This document shows positions 22,150 to 32,079 of a DNA stretch of 64,000 nt, one piece after another. Source of the DNA: Cucumis sativus (taxonomy: Eukaryota > Streptophyta > Magnoliopsida > Cucurbitales > Cucurbitaceae). The position numbers and the translations under genes were made by a program. The DNA lies in the NCBI RefSeq assembly GCF_000004075.3, contig NC_026661.2, positions 4,464,001 to 4,528,000 on the forward strand, read 5' to 3'. The notes below the pieces were generated by a model. The model did no database searches. It was given only the letters and a program-made list of their open reading frames with translations, and had not been told where the DNA came from. How positions within the stretch are numbered: the first letter of the stretch is position 1; the number at the start of each line of letters is the position of its first letter.

Positions 22150-23530
22150 TTGTACCAAAAAAGTGAAATACTTTGTTTCCAAGACATTGTGTTTAGTGAT
22201 GAGAAGAGTCTCTCTTTGATAGTTAGCACAGTATTGATCAGCTACAAGTTTGGAGAAATAAGAGTTGGTTTCCATCAGCTTTGAGGGTTCTTCATATTCA
22301 ACCAAATGACTAAAGTCATTGTCAAAGACGGTAGAATTCTGTGAGCTACTGTTACAACAGTGCATTCTGAAAACTCCTTCCCTTATAATTCTTTGTAAAA
22401 TGGTGTCAGTTGCCGAGTCGATTGAAGCGGTAGCCTAATTGAGAACGAGAATTTTGTTTGGTTTGAGTAGCACTTGACCAAGACAGAAGAGTTGGCGATG
22501 TCCCACATTCCAGTTTCCACCTTCATCAGTTCACAGATGAGTCGAGCTGATTCGGTAGACTGCTGACAGTGGCCTTCAGCTGACACCTCTCTTCTAATGC
22601 CTTCCATATCTCATCATCATCAGAGTAAAGGCCAAGCGTGTCTAAATTTTTGTGAATGCTGCCCCTAAAAAGTTTTGTCTGATCTTGTGGGATAATGCTA
22701 AGCTTCATTCTTAGATCCTTTAAACCAATGGAACATATATATCGATCCCGTCAATGATGATTCTCCCGCTCTCTGGCTCCACCAAACGAAACAAAGCACT
22801 TATAAGCGTCGTTTTTTCACTTCATGTTCTTCCTACAACCCTTACTCTAGTCCCTTCTTAGAAGGTACACGTAATTCCCTTGAGAACGAGAGGAGCATTG
22901 GGATGATATTTTATCTTTAGACACATTCCAACACTATCCTTCCTGTTGTAGGCCATGAAAGTGGTGGTATATGCTGTTCTCCATGATTGCTGGGAGGCTC
23001 TGCTGGCAAATGCATATATATTTCTTGATCCTTTTCTACAGAAACGATGTAGTTTGAAAGAGTACAATAATATGTCGCCATGAAAACATGGATACTATAT
23101 TTGAAAAGGATAAAGCATAAGAAAGAGATCAGACTCCCTCAAGTCCTGGATTGGTGGTTTGACCCTGAGGAAGCAGTACACAAGGAGAAATGCAACAGTG
23201 AAAAAGGTGAAATGTTGCAATGTTTCTATCCTCAAAATAAACCACCCTCTGTCATTGCATAGTTGAAAAAACAGACTCGCATCATATCAGTGTCGATGAG
23301 CTTTAGAAACTTGTTGAAGAATTATCGTTTCTGCTGCATATAATTCATTACAGGTGCTTTTGTTGTCCCATTAATTCTAATAAGCTCCCTACCAGTTGCT
23401 AGATAATATAAAAATAGCTGGAATGGCAACAACAAGCAAGAACTTCCCACGTAACAGAAGCCACAGTTGCAATCACTACAAGAAGATGTAGATCAGCACC
23501 ATATCATATTACGAAGATGGCGGCAAATGG
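22150..23530 (-). pseudogene. ABCC-type ABC transporter relic, TMD2-NBD2, unit B
   Basis: Reading the minus strand from 23530 down: [24 protein letters not shown] (second membrane domain), YCTLSNYIVSVEKDQEIYMH, the pre-NBD2 linker, APLVLKGITCTF, a Walker A region (VGRT, stop, [11 protein letters not shown]), [41 protein letters not shown] (Q-loop region), then the signature and Walker B zone and [21 protein letters not shown]. The frame changes several times, and there is a stop in the Walker A motif, so the relic is dead. Introns are not evident, which fits either a single-exon region of the parent gene or a retrocopy. The N-terminal half of a transporter is absent. Confidence 0.88.
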
Positions 23531-24179
23531 TATGTCAAAATCCACAATATAATATTATAGAAGATGCCTTACAAATTGTGAAAAGCTAATCAATATTCAC
23601 TTTATTCTTTATATGAAATAATAATATAAGTAACAAATTTCTTTTACAAAAGCTATATATTGAAAGTATTTTGGCTTTTTTTCAGTTTAAACAATAACTA
23701 ATGATTATCTTAAAATATTAGATCATACGATCATACGATCATATGTTGTAAATTTAAAATTTAACAAGAGATAGAAATCTGTCGATATCTATCCGTGTTT
23801 TTCATTGATAAAATCTACGAAGTAAAATCAAGAAAAGAAAATTTTCACAAGGCCTATAGCGTAACAAAGAGTATCAATAACCATAGGAAGGAGGAGAGGA
23901 AAATGTTTTAAAATTGAAAAGAACATAAAACTCAATTGGATATTAAACATTCGATCAACAAAAACTATAAATTAAACACCAAAAGAAAAAAAAAAGAAAA
24001 ACAAATCAAAATCAATGACTCTCTTATCTATATATTTTTTATGATCAAATAACTTTCAAAACCTTCTCAAAAGGTTCTATATATTTTTCTTGGTATTTTG
24101 GCTAAGATCAAGTGTTCTATTATTATTATTATATATATATATATGCTTCATTTTTCAATGGGTTATCTTAAGTAAGGCC
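23531..24179. other. Spacer between ABCC relic and cystatin-like copy C
   Basis: AT-rich, with ATCATACGATCATACGATCATATG (a short tandem) near 23725. No gene recognised. Confidence 0.5.
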
Positions 24180-24242
24180 TCCCAGCATATTCTTTCCAAA
24201 ATTATTCTTTGACTTGCACTATTTCTCCCATGAATACACTTG

Positions 24243-24250
24243 TATATAAA
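24243..24250 (+). promoter_or_regulatory. TATA box of the cystatin-like gene, unit C
   Basis: TATATAAA, 83 bases before the ATG, in the block conserved with 14908 and 19081. Confidence 0.6.
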
Positions 24251-24332
24251 GCTTCAACAACTCATGCAATGGCAACCCACCAAACAAAATTTTCAATACT
24301 ATCAAATATCAACTAAATTAGCTCACATAAAA

Positions 24333-24740
24333 ATGACGATTGGTATTGGTGGAGGAATTGGTATTGGCATTGGCGTTCCTGGTATCAAAGTATCGATCGG
24401 TGGAGGCATCGGTATCGGAAGTAGAAAGGGGGGGTGCAAGAGTCATGATCCTTCAAAAAAATGGAGTCAAGTTCCCAATGCGCAAGCAGATCAAGTTATT
24501 ATAAATGTTGCTAACTTTGCAGTGGCAGCGTTCAACCAAAAATATGGAAATAAGCTTGTGTTTCATGCAGTTTTGGAAGCTTGGGTTGTTGTTCTTCCTG
24601 ATGGCAAAAAAGAGTATAGTATTGAATTAGTAGCAAAAGACTGTTTGAATCGTTGCCTCTACTTTCATGCTATTGTGATTGAAATAGTTGGCGTTCCCCC
24701 TGGCTGGAATCTTTTTTCTTTCACCCAAATCAGCGACTAA
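24333..24740 (+). CDS. Glycine-rich cystatin-like protein, copy C (135 aa)
   Basis: Third paralogue. The frame is open from 24240, but the conserved promoter lies there, so the ATG at 24333 is chosen by homology to copies A and B. The glycine-rich head is the most regular of the three (IGGGIGIGIGVPG, SIGGGIGIGSRK), then GGCKSHDPSKKW, an insertion of a few residues (PNAQADQVIINVA), the helix NFAVAAFNQKYG, and strands KLVFHAVLEAWVVV, KKEYSIELVA, LYFHAIVIE and LFSFTQI. It lacks the QxVxG loop. Three cysteines kept in A and B are lost (VPNA for CPND, LPDG for PCGK, VPPG for CAAR), so any disulfide pattern is not shared. Function unknown. Confidence 0.75.
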   Translation: MTIGIGGGIGIGIGVPGIKVSIGGGIGIGSRKGGCKSHDPSKKWSQVPNAQADQVIINVANFAVAAFNQKYGNKLVFHAVLEAWVVVLPDGKKEYSIELVAKDCLNRCLYFHAIVIEIVGVPPGWNLFSFTQISD

Positions 24741-25147
24741 ATTAAAAGAAAAGTTATATGTATAATCGAAGTTCATACTTATGTGTGAGAAGTACACAAT
24801 AATAAATCTTATATGATATTGTACTGCTCTACTTTCTTTAACTATCTGTTATAGAATAATAATGGAGGCCAAACGATGTTTTTAGTCCCAAACCCTTTAT
24901 TTTGTGTTTTAGTTTTCATTTTGGTTTGTTGCATGGGACTCTCTTAAGTTTTTGAGTTAATGTTTTGCAGCTTTGTGTTTGAGTTTTGAGTTTAATTTTG
25001 TATTTGGTTCTTGATCGTGTTGAAGGGTTTAAAATGTCGATGTTGGTGGGTATTTCGCCAAAGAAAATTAGTGTTAGAAACAATAAACTCGCGAGAAAAA
25101 AGTTATAGTTAAATAAATTCATATGTATTTGAAAATTTTTAGGAAAC

Positions 25148-25306
25148 TGAAAGAGACATTTTCAAAATAGTAAAATATTGAAACTATTTATAAAATATAG
25201 CAAAATTCATCAAACTCTCTATAACATAACTCATTTGAAAATTTTGGTGTATTTTGTAAATAGTTTCATTTTTGTGTGTCATTGATTCATGACAATTTCT
25301 CAAACT
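25148..25306. repeat. TIR-type insertion private to unit C
   Basis: Units A and B run straight from TTAGGTAGGAAA to AACTAAAAATCAAT at this point, while unit C has about 160 extra bases. The extra piece has imperfect inverted arms (TGAAACTATTTATAAAATATAGC on the left, TATTTTGTAAATAGTTTCATTT on the right) and belongs to the short AT-rich TIR family. A possible target repeat AAACT flanks it. Confidence 0.6.
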
Positions 25307-25904
25307 AAAAACTAAAAATCAATTGGTTATTAGAGCTCTTTGGAAAACATTGGTACATAAATGTAGATAAACGAAGCAAATAAGATCTAAAAGTGGAACG
25401 AGATTTTATATATTTGATTTTCAAAAACCAAATGGCAAATTGATCTAGCTAAACCATCAATTTTTCTACTATATAAGAACCATTTGTTGGTATTATATAT
25501 ATGTATATGTGTGTATATATATACATACACATACACATATATATGAGTGGAATTTTGTTCTTTATTATGGTATCTTTCTATTATATAACTAACGGAAATG
25601 TCAATTCACTTCTCATCTGAATGTCAAATAACTTATAAAAATGTAAAAGTATGGAGATATCGTTAGAAGTTTAACGTAGAAATTACTATAATTTTAACTT
25701 TTGACAAATTTCTCACATCCTCCATTTTCTTTAAGTAACTGGTGAAAAATAACAAAATATTTACACTTTGTAAACCGATTGTGGGTAAATATATAGTTTG
25801 TTTGAAAGAAAAAAAAGAAAACTCCTTTTGTTTTAAGATGTTCTTGTTAAAATGAAAAATAAAAATTGATGTGAAACTTGAATAATATAGCAACAAAAAA
25901 AATA

Positions 25905-26095
25905 TATTGTAGATGACAAAAATGCTAAAAATATTTACAAAATGTAGCCAAAATTTAGATTCTATTACTGATAGACATTTATCACAGACTTCTACCAATG
26001 TCTACTAACATACTATTCGAAATCTATCAATGTCTGTTAGTGTCTTTCCATTGATAAAAATCAACAATTTTATTATATTTTTTAAATTTGTTGGT
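25905..26095. repeat. AT-rich TIR element copy
   Basis: Contains AAAATATTTACAAAATGTAGCCAAAATTT, ACTGATAGACATTTATCA and ATCTATCAATGTCTGTTAG words and a TTTTATTATATTTTTTAAATTTG end. Same general family as 12505, 27503 and 31565, but diverged. Confidence 0.4.
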
Positions 26096-26212
26096 TCATT
26101 TTCATGACATGAAAATTTTCTTATACATAGAACAATATCTACCATAAAGTAAAAGCAAGAAAAGAAAATTAGTCACAAGGGATTGTAGGCCCATAGTGCA
26201 ATAAAAGACTAA

Positions 26213-26541
26213 GGGGGTGTTTGAGACGGTGAATGACTTATAATAGTCTGAGGATAGTAATAGTATGAGAATTGTAATAGTCTACGTTTGGGGTGCAAAC
26301 TATTATCTTAACTTTTCTCGACGTTGTTTTCTTTTGTATTGGTTGCTATTGGAATTTTCATTTTGGGTTGACCTTCTATTTTTACTTGATAAATATTTCG
26401 AGCTTAGTGAAAGAAGGAGTCGTGTGAAGAAAAGGAGAAAGAGAAGTGAAAACAAGTATTATGATAATATTAGAACTAAACATGAAGTGAATTAAAATAG
26501 CTCACTCCACTCCTTTCTCCAATCCTAAGAGCAAACAACCC
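26213..26541. mobile_element. Tourist-like MITE (PIF/Harbinger type)
   Basis: The element starts GGGGGTGTTTGAGACGG and ends GCAAACAACCC, giving a short TIR (GGG-TGTTTG against CAAACA-CCC). It is flanked by TAA on both sides (26210-26212 and 26542-26544), the target size and sequence preferred by PIF/Harbinger MITEs. The interior includes TTATAATAGTCTGAGGATAGTAATAGT and GTAATAGTCTACGTTTGGGGTG. It has no transposase. Confidence 0.65.
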
Positions 26542-26654
26542 TAAGAGTATCAATAACCATACGAGTATAGAAAATGTTTTAAAATTTAAAAGAACATAAA
26601 ACTCAATTGGATATTAAACACAAAAAAAAACCAAAAAGAATTTTTTTTAAAAAA

Positions 26655-26800
26655 ATAGCAAATTTTACAAAATATTTACAAAGTACAACAAATTCTATCA
26701 CGGATAGTCATCGATGTACTATAGCGATAGAATTCAAAATTTTGCTATAATTTGTAAATATTTTAATTTATTTTGCTAATTTTAAAAATTTCCTAACAAA
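26655..26800. repeat. AT-rich TIR element, short type
   Basis: AGCAAATTTTACAAAATATTTACAAAG on the left is an imperfect complement of TTTGTAAATATTTTAATTTATTTTGCTAATTT on the right. The centre has TCACGGATAGTCATCGATG and GCGATAGAATTC. Closest to the copy at 12757. Confidence 0.55.
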
Positions 26801-27502
26801 AAGTTATTTTTAATCAAATAACTTTCAAAACCTCATCAAAAAAAGTTATTTGATTTATCAATACCATTTTCCTCATTATTATATACTTTTTTTTTGTCTT
26901 TTGGCTAAGATCAAATGTACTTTTGTTTTTTTATTTATAGAAACTTATAAATGAAAGAGGAATTTTCCTTTTTATATATATGCTTCATTTTTCAATGGGT
27001 TATATCAACTTGATAATATCAAGCAAAGTCTCACAACATATTCTATTATAATAATAACAATTGTTATTATATACATAAATCGAATAACTTTCATAGATAT
27101 GTTCCCCAAAAAGTACTAATAATTTTTTACTTTATAATGTTTTCCACATCATACAAAAAAAAAAAAAAAGGGAAAGAACTTAGAGATAGAAGAGAATTTG
27201 AAAAGAAAAAAAATTTAAATTTAAATTTTATGTTTTCAGATTTGTGTCCGATAATAATTTCCGTTCGGGGTACCTATATATTTATAAATCATAAAACTAG
27301 TTTATTTATTGATTAATTTATATTTAAAAAGTTGGTTAAACTGCCAATTTAGTTTAAATGATTTGAAGAAAGTAAAGAGTTTAGTTTCTATAGACTGATA
27401 AAATCTTATATATAGTCTGTTGTTGTTTTATTCCTATCGAATCTATGTGACTATTTTCTTGGGCTTTATCATAAATCAAATGGACTAACCTCTTATTACA
27501 AG

Positions 27503-27785
27503 ATATAGTTGCAAATTTAGCAATTAAATTCAAAATAATTAAGTATATAACAACATTTTTAAAAAATTGTAAATATAGCAAAATTTGTCAAATTCTATCG
27601 ATGATAGAGTCTATCACTGATAGATCATGTTGTAAAAATTGGTCTATCACCAATAGATCATACGAGTCTATCAGTGATACAAGTCTATCAGCGATAGTTT
27701 TGCTATATTTGTAATTTTTTTTTAAATGTTGCTATATTCTTAATTATTATTTCTCAAATGGTCATCCATTACAATTACCCTAATT
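27503..27785. repeat. AT-rich TIR element, best-preserved long copy
   Basis: The left inner arm TATAACAACATTTTTAAAAAATTGTAAATATAGCAAAA is nearly the reverse complement of the right arm TTTTGCTATATTTGTAATTTTTTTTTAAATGTTGCTATA (about 38 bp). The centre is a run of TCTATCA.TGATAGA units. It provides the uninterrupted reference for the split copy at 16262. Confidence 0.65.
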
Positions 27786-28721
27786 ACAAACTATAGCTGA
27801 TAGGCACTATAAGTTCTATCTTTTAAAAATCGTAGGGACCAATTTTGTAATTAACATAAAATATTTATACAGTTAGTGGCTAAAAATGTAACATAAAAAT
27901 GATTTGTTGCATTCAAATGACATAAGTTTAGCTCAACTGACATCGAATGTACTCATAACCGCAAAACTCGTGCTCAAATTCCCCCTATCTCCAATTGTTG
28001 TCGACAAAAAATCTATTAATAACTTATTTGAAGGAGCGTGTAAAGTAACCAAAAAAAAAAAAAAAGTAGTAGATCGTTTATTACTAATTTGTTTTCTCGT
28101 ACAACAATATTGACAACTTCAATTATGAAAAATGTTAGATTTTGATGAAATACGATATAGACATATGTATCTATCGTTGATGGAATCTAATGTACATGGA
28201 CTATTTGATCATTAATTTTATGAACATTGGATTTTTTTAATTATGAACATTGGATTTTTTTAATAAGAAGCTAAGATTATGCATAGAAATAATTATATTT
28301 TATGATTTTATGATTTTAAAAAGAAATTAATAGTTGTTTACTAATAAGTTATTGAAACACATGCAAACATAAATGGAATAGCATTAATCTTTTATTTAGA
28401 AATAGCAAATAGGATTAGTTTAAGACCTCATCTCTTTCATTACTTCTAAACTTCATTTTGGATATATTTAGAATTGAAATTTAACTAAATATATATGTTT
28501 TGATTAAAAGAATTAAATTAGTTTTCATTCAGAAAAAGTGATTCTCTCTTTCTTATTGAATTTGTGATGAAGATCAGTCTGCTTACAAAGTAACACAACT
28601 CCTTAACGAGCTGTCTTACTTACTTAGTCTCTATGAATTAACATAAATAACCAACAGAACTTTTACAAACAAAGAACCAAAAAATTGGTTCTCTCTCTCT
28701 CACTTGGAGACATAAACTAAA
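27786..28721. other. Intergenic DNA downstream of LecRK 2
   Basis: No gene seen. It contains a 23-bp tandem pair (GAACATTGGATTTTTTTAATTAT) near 28220-28262. The last 150 bp are the probable 3' UTR of the gene at 28722. Confidence 0.5.
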
Positions 28722-30854
28722 TTACCGTGTATTCAAAAGTGAAGTTGATGCAGAAAAAGAAGTTGAAGAAGTTGTAGTCTCCTGTGAAGTAGTTAAGACA
28801 TTAGTAGAGTTGAAGCCATTTCCAGTACTTTGAGAAACAACACTATCTTGAGTTGATGAAAATGAAGAAGAAATAATTGGTCTGTTCACTGAAAGAGGAT
28901 GATGATGATAAGCAAGTGTAGGGAACTGTAAAGGAAGAACAGGTAATGAGGCTTCAAAGTTCATCACATGAATTGCTTGTCTTATTGATGGTCTACAGTT
29001 TATATCTGGATGAGCACACCACAGTCCAACAACCATCAAACACTCAATCTGTTGACGTTGTTGAGGTTCATTCTCAAAGCTTCCATGGAGTTTCGTGTCG
29101 GCTGCTTCAAGAAGCCTTCCATTCCCATAAAGCTCCCAAACCCACTCTACCATCACCATTTTTGCCTCCTCTACATTAGGGTTGTAGGGTCTTCTTCCAC
29201 AAGCAATTTCCAATGCTACAATCCCGAAGCTGAAGACATCTGATTCTTTACTGGCTCTTCCTGATATAGCACATTCAGGAGCCATGTAGCCCATTGTGCC
29301 AGCAAGAACTGTTGTTTGTGAGCCTATTGCATGATCCACTAGCCTAGCCAACCCAAAATCTCCAAGCTTTGCATTGAAATCTGAATCCAACATCACATTA
29401 CTTGACTTTATATCTCGATGTATCACGCATTTTTCCCACTCTTCATGCAGATATAACAAAGCCGAGGCAATGCCTTGAGCAACTTTGTATCTATGTTCCC
29501 ATGTTAAGAAGTTGTTTTCTTTAAAAAGATGGGCATCTAAACTTCCATTTGACATGAATTCATAAACCAGCAAGAGCTCACCTCTTTCATGGCACCAACC
29601 GATGAGTTGCACTAAGTTTCTATGCCTCAACTGGCTGATGATTTTCACCTCAGATGCGTACTCTTTTATTCCCTGTCTAGACCCTTTTGACACTTTCTTC
29701 ACAGCAACATAGCTATTTAAGTCCCTCAAGAAACCTTTATAAACGCCACCAAATCCTCCTTCCCCAAGCTTTTCATCCTCCCAAAAGTTATTCGTTGCTC
29801 GAGCCAATTCGCTATACGAAAACTTCCGAGGTCCTTTACCCTTTTCAAACTCACTATCATCCAACACAACATCCTCTTCCCAATTCATTTTCATCCTCTT
29901 CTTTCTTTTCTTCAAAAAACAGATCCAAACTATAATCAAACCACAGACTAAGAACACTACACCAACACCAACACCCACTCCAACTACTAGGCCTACCTTG
30001 CTACCCTGACCAGGACTTGGGGCCAAATTAGAATCAGAATTCAAATTTAGAGTTGACTTAAAATCCCAAGAATATATGTTGTGAGTTGCATATAGAGTTC
30101 CAGTCGCAGCAGAAAACCCAAAAGTAACCCATTCAGGTAGAGTCAACCTAAAGTCTACATCATGATTAAGTCTCTGCAATATAGTTTTATTATTCTCATA
30201 CCCAGTAAAAGTAATACTCAAATTCAAAGTAGCAGAATCATAATTAATCCAAACATCCGTCCTCCTCCCGCTCTTAATATCACATTTCCATATTGAGTAA
30301 GCAACAGAAGACATTGAATTGATATCAATACCTACATGTTCAACTTTTTGAGGCGGATCAAAGAAATTACTAAAGATATCAAACTCAATTGCAAAAAATG
30401 AACTATATGTTAAATTTGTCAAACTGGGATTATACCCAATCCCTAATCCACTACCCTTTGAGATCTCAGCATCAAGCCTAGAATTATTAGGAGCAAAAAA
30501 GAAGGTAAGCCCATCTCCATACCTTTCTGCTCCTTCTGAATCAATAGCAAAGGAGAAATGAGTTTGAAAACTTGATAGATTCCCAGAGGGTTTGTCCCAA
30601 AGATGAAAAGGCTTAAAGTAGGTTGCTCTTCCTGTGAAATTTTGGTTTTTATTAACAGTTTCTCCAGTGAGCTTGATTGTTCTATTTGATGGGAATGCTT
30701 TCTCGTAGAATATGTGGGTATTACTTGAATCGAAAGATGAGAAATTGAAAGCTAAAGAATTTGCAAGTGTAAGTGTGGAGAAGAATGATAGGATGTAGAT
30801 GAAGAAGAAGAACAGAGGAAGAAGATAACTGGAAATGGAGATTATGGCAGCCAT
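28722..30854 (-). CDS. L-type lectin receptor kinase 2 (class IX-like)
   Basis: A single-exon gene of 710 residues. Parts in order: signal peptide (1-32), legume-lectin domain (about 34-268) with the sugar-site Asp in YGDGLTFFF (113-115) and metal-site FDIFSN...DPP...HVGIDIN, a glycine/valine-rich membrane helix (287-314), a basic stop, then a Ser/Thr kinase with GEGGFGG P-loop (364-370), VAVKK lysine 386, HRD 479-481 and DFG 499-501. All core residues are present, so it looks like an active RD kinase. A long Ser/Thr-rich tail of about 65 residues follows the kinase. It lies head-to-tail with the paralogue at 32080, about 1.2 kb apart, a local tandem pair. Probable role: plasma-membrane perception in defence or development, from the family. 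Confidence 0.93.
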   Translation of the reverse strand: MAAIISISSYLLPLFFFFIYILSFFSTLTLANSLAFNFSSFDSSNTHIFYEKAFPSNRTIKLTGETVNKNQNFTGRATYFKPFHLWDKPSGNLSSFQTHFSFAIDSEGAERYGDGLTFFFAPNNSRLDAEISKGSGLGIGYNPSLTNLTYSSFFAIEFDIFSNFFDPPQKVEHVGIDINSMSSVAYSIWKCDIKSGRRTDVWINYDSATLNLSITFTGYENNKTILQRLNHDVDFRLTLPEWVTFGFSAATGTLYATHNIYSWDFKSTLNLNSDSNLAPSPGQGSKVGLVVGVGVGVGVVFLVCGLIIVWICFLKKRKKRMKMNWEEDVVLDDSEFEKGKGPRKFSYSELARATNNFWEDEKLGEGGFGGVYKGFLRDLNSYVAVKKVSKGSRQGIKEYASEVKIISQLRHRNLVQLIGWCHERGELLLVYEFMSNGSLDAHLFKENNFLTWEHRYKVAQGIASALLYLHEEWEKCVIHRDIKSSNVMLDSDFNAKLGDFGLARLVDHAIGSQTTVLAGTMGYMAPECAISGRASKESDVFSFGIVALEIACGRRPYNPNVEEAKMVMVEWVWELYGNGRLLEAADTKLHGSFENEPQQRQQIECLMVVGLWCAHPDINCRPSIRQAIHVMNFEASLPVLPLQFPTLAYHHHPLSVNRPIISSSFSSTQDSVVSQSTGNGFNSTNVLTTSQETTTSSTSFSASTSLLNTR

Positions 30855-32079
30855 GGAAGAAAAGATTTAAAAAAATTTCTTGGGGGATTCAAGAGAAAGG
30901 GTGATGAAGTAAAGATTGCTTTTTGAATTTTGTTATGGCAGCCACTCTTGACTTAGACTCTCTCCAATTGAAATTTAAAAATATACATTAAAGTGCTTTT
31001 CTAACATCATTCCTTTGATATATTTTTCTTTTTTTCTTTAAATTTTCTAATCTAAATATTGAAAAGGAAAAATAACATGAAAACTAATCATCGTTGCAAG
31101 TTGTTATCAATTAATATCTTATGCTATCAGTAATAACTTTAAATTTGATGTATGATAGCTACTATTAATGATAGCTTTTAATTTGAAAAGCTTTCATTTG
31201 AAAAGCTTTCATTTGAAAAGTGTGTTAATATCAATGAATATTAGTGATAGTTGATAAATGTAATAACTTTCGATTTGAGAAATGTGTTGTCAATTGTTAT
31301 AGGTTATGGAAACACATGAACTCAAGAGTGAACTTGGAATTTTAAAACAATTTACAAGTTGACTCCACTGCTATTCTCGATGGAAACACATGCATTGAAG
31401 GTAAATTTGAAGTTCTAAAAATTTGTAAAAATTTTATATGTTGATGGACCAGTATTTGTTATATTTACAAATATCTTAAAGTGTTATGTTGTATCTTCTT
31501 TTTCTTTCTTGAAATGAGTTCGAAAACTTGACGAAAACACAACTAATTTATGGTTTTAAAAAATGATGTTTTCAAATATAATAAAATTGACCAAAATATT
31601 TACAAAATATAACAAAACTTCATATTCGATAGACATGGATGAAACAATATTTATTCTTGATAGAAGGTGAAATTTTCCTATATTTTGTAAATATGTAAAT
31701 TATTTTGTCATTTACAATAAGTCTCCGATTAAAAATATAATTGATTTCTAAAATATGCATGTGAATCGTTTATCAAAGTAAGTTCAATTATAAATTTTGA
31801 CAGGTTTCATACTATTAATCTCTGCGTTGTTTTCAGAAAAGTGAATCGAAATATCTACAAATTAGCAAGCTGGTTTTAAAGAGAAAATCATTTTGTTTGA
31901 TTAGGGACCTAGGAAGTGCTTGATATGGTTCTTTGCTTGTTCGGGTTGGTGTTTGTTCTCGTTGTTTCTCTCTTTAAATTACCTCAATACCAAAAAGGCT
32001 AAGAGACTCTTCTATTATTGATAAGATAATTTGAATAACAAACTATCTAAAGAAAGAAAAAGAAAAACCTTAACCAAGA
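30855..32079. other. Spacer between tandem LecRK genes
   Basis: The first few hundred bases hold the promoter of LecRK 2 (minus strand). A GAAAAGCTTTCATTT unit occurs three times near 31174-31220. A short TIR-type repeat lies at 31565. No gene. Confidence 0.5.
31565..31720. repeat. AT-rich TIR element, short type
   Basis: CAAAATATTTACAAAATATAACAAAACTTC on the left and TTCCTATATTTTGTAAATATGTAAATTATTTTG on the right are imperfect inverted arms. The centre has TCGATAGACATGG and CTTGATAGAAGG. Confidence 0.45.

Larger units (their letters stand above)
18634..23530. repeat. Segmental duplication unit B (cystatin-like gene + longer ABCC fragment)
   Basis: Colinear with unit A from the GGAGGAGAAAATCAG start to the ABCC fragment, but the ABCC part extends further (to about 23530). 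This suggests that unit A was made by a duplication whose junction fell inside the ABCC relic. A long TA microsatellite (20398-20448) and many small indels separate the copies, so the event is not recent. Confidence 0.75.
24180..25620. repeat. Segmental duplication unit C (gene and flanks only)
   Basis: Matches units A and B from CAAAATTATTCTTTGACTT before the promoter to about 25620 beyond the gene (AGAAGTACACAATAATAAATCTTATATGATATTGTACTG at 24789). It carries no ABCC fragment within the window and has a private insertion at 25148. Confidence 0.7.

Noticed and set aside
23080-23262. 60-codon plus-strand frame
   Set aside because: It is the antisense of the ABCC relic, which reads sensibly on the minus strand.
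28946-29243. Two overlapping plus-strand frames of 77 codons
   Set aside because: Antisense shadows of the LecRK 2 kinase domain.
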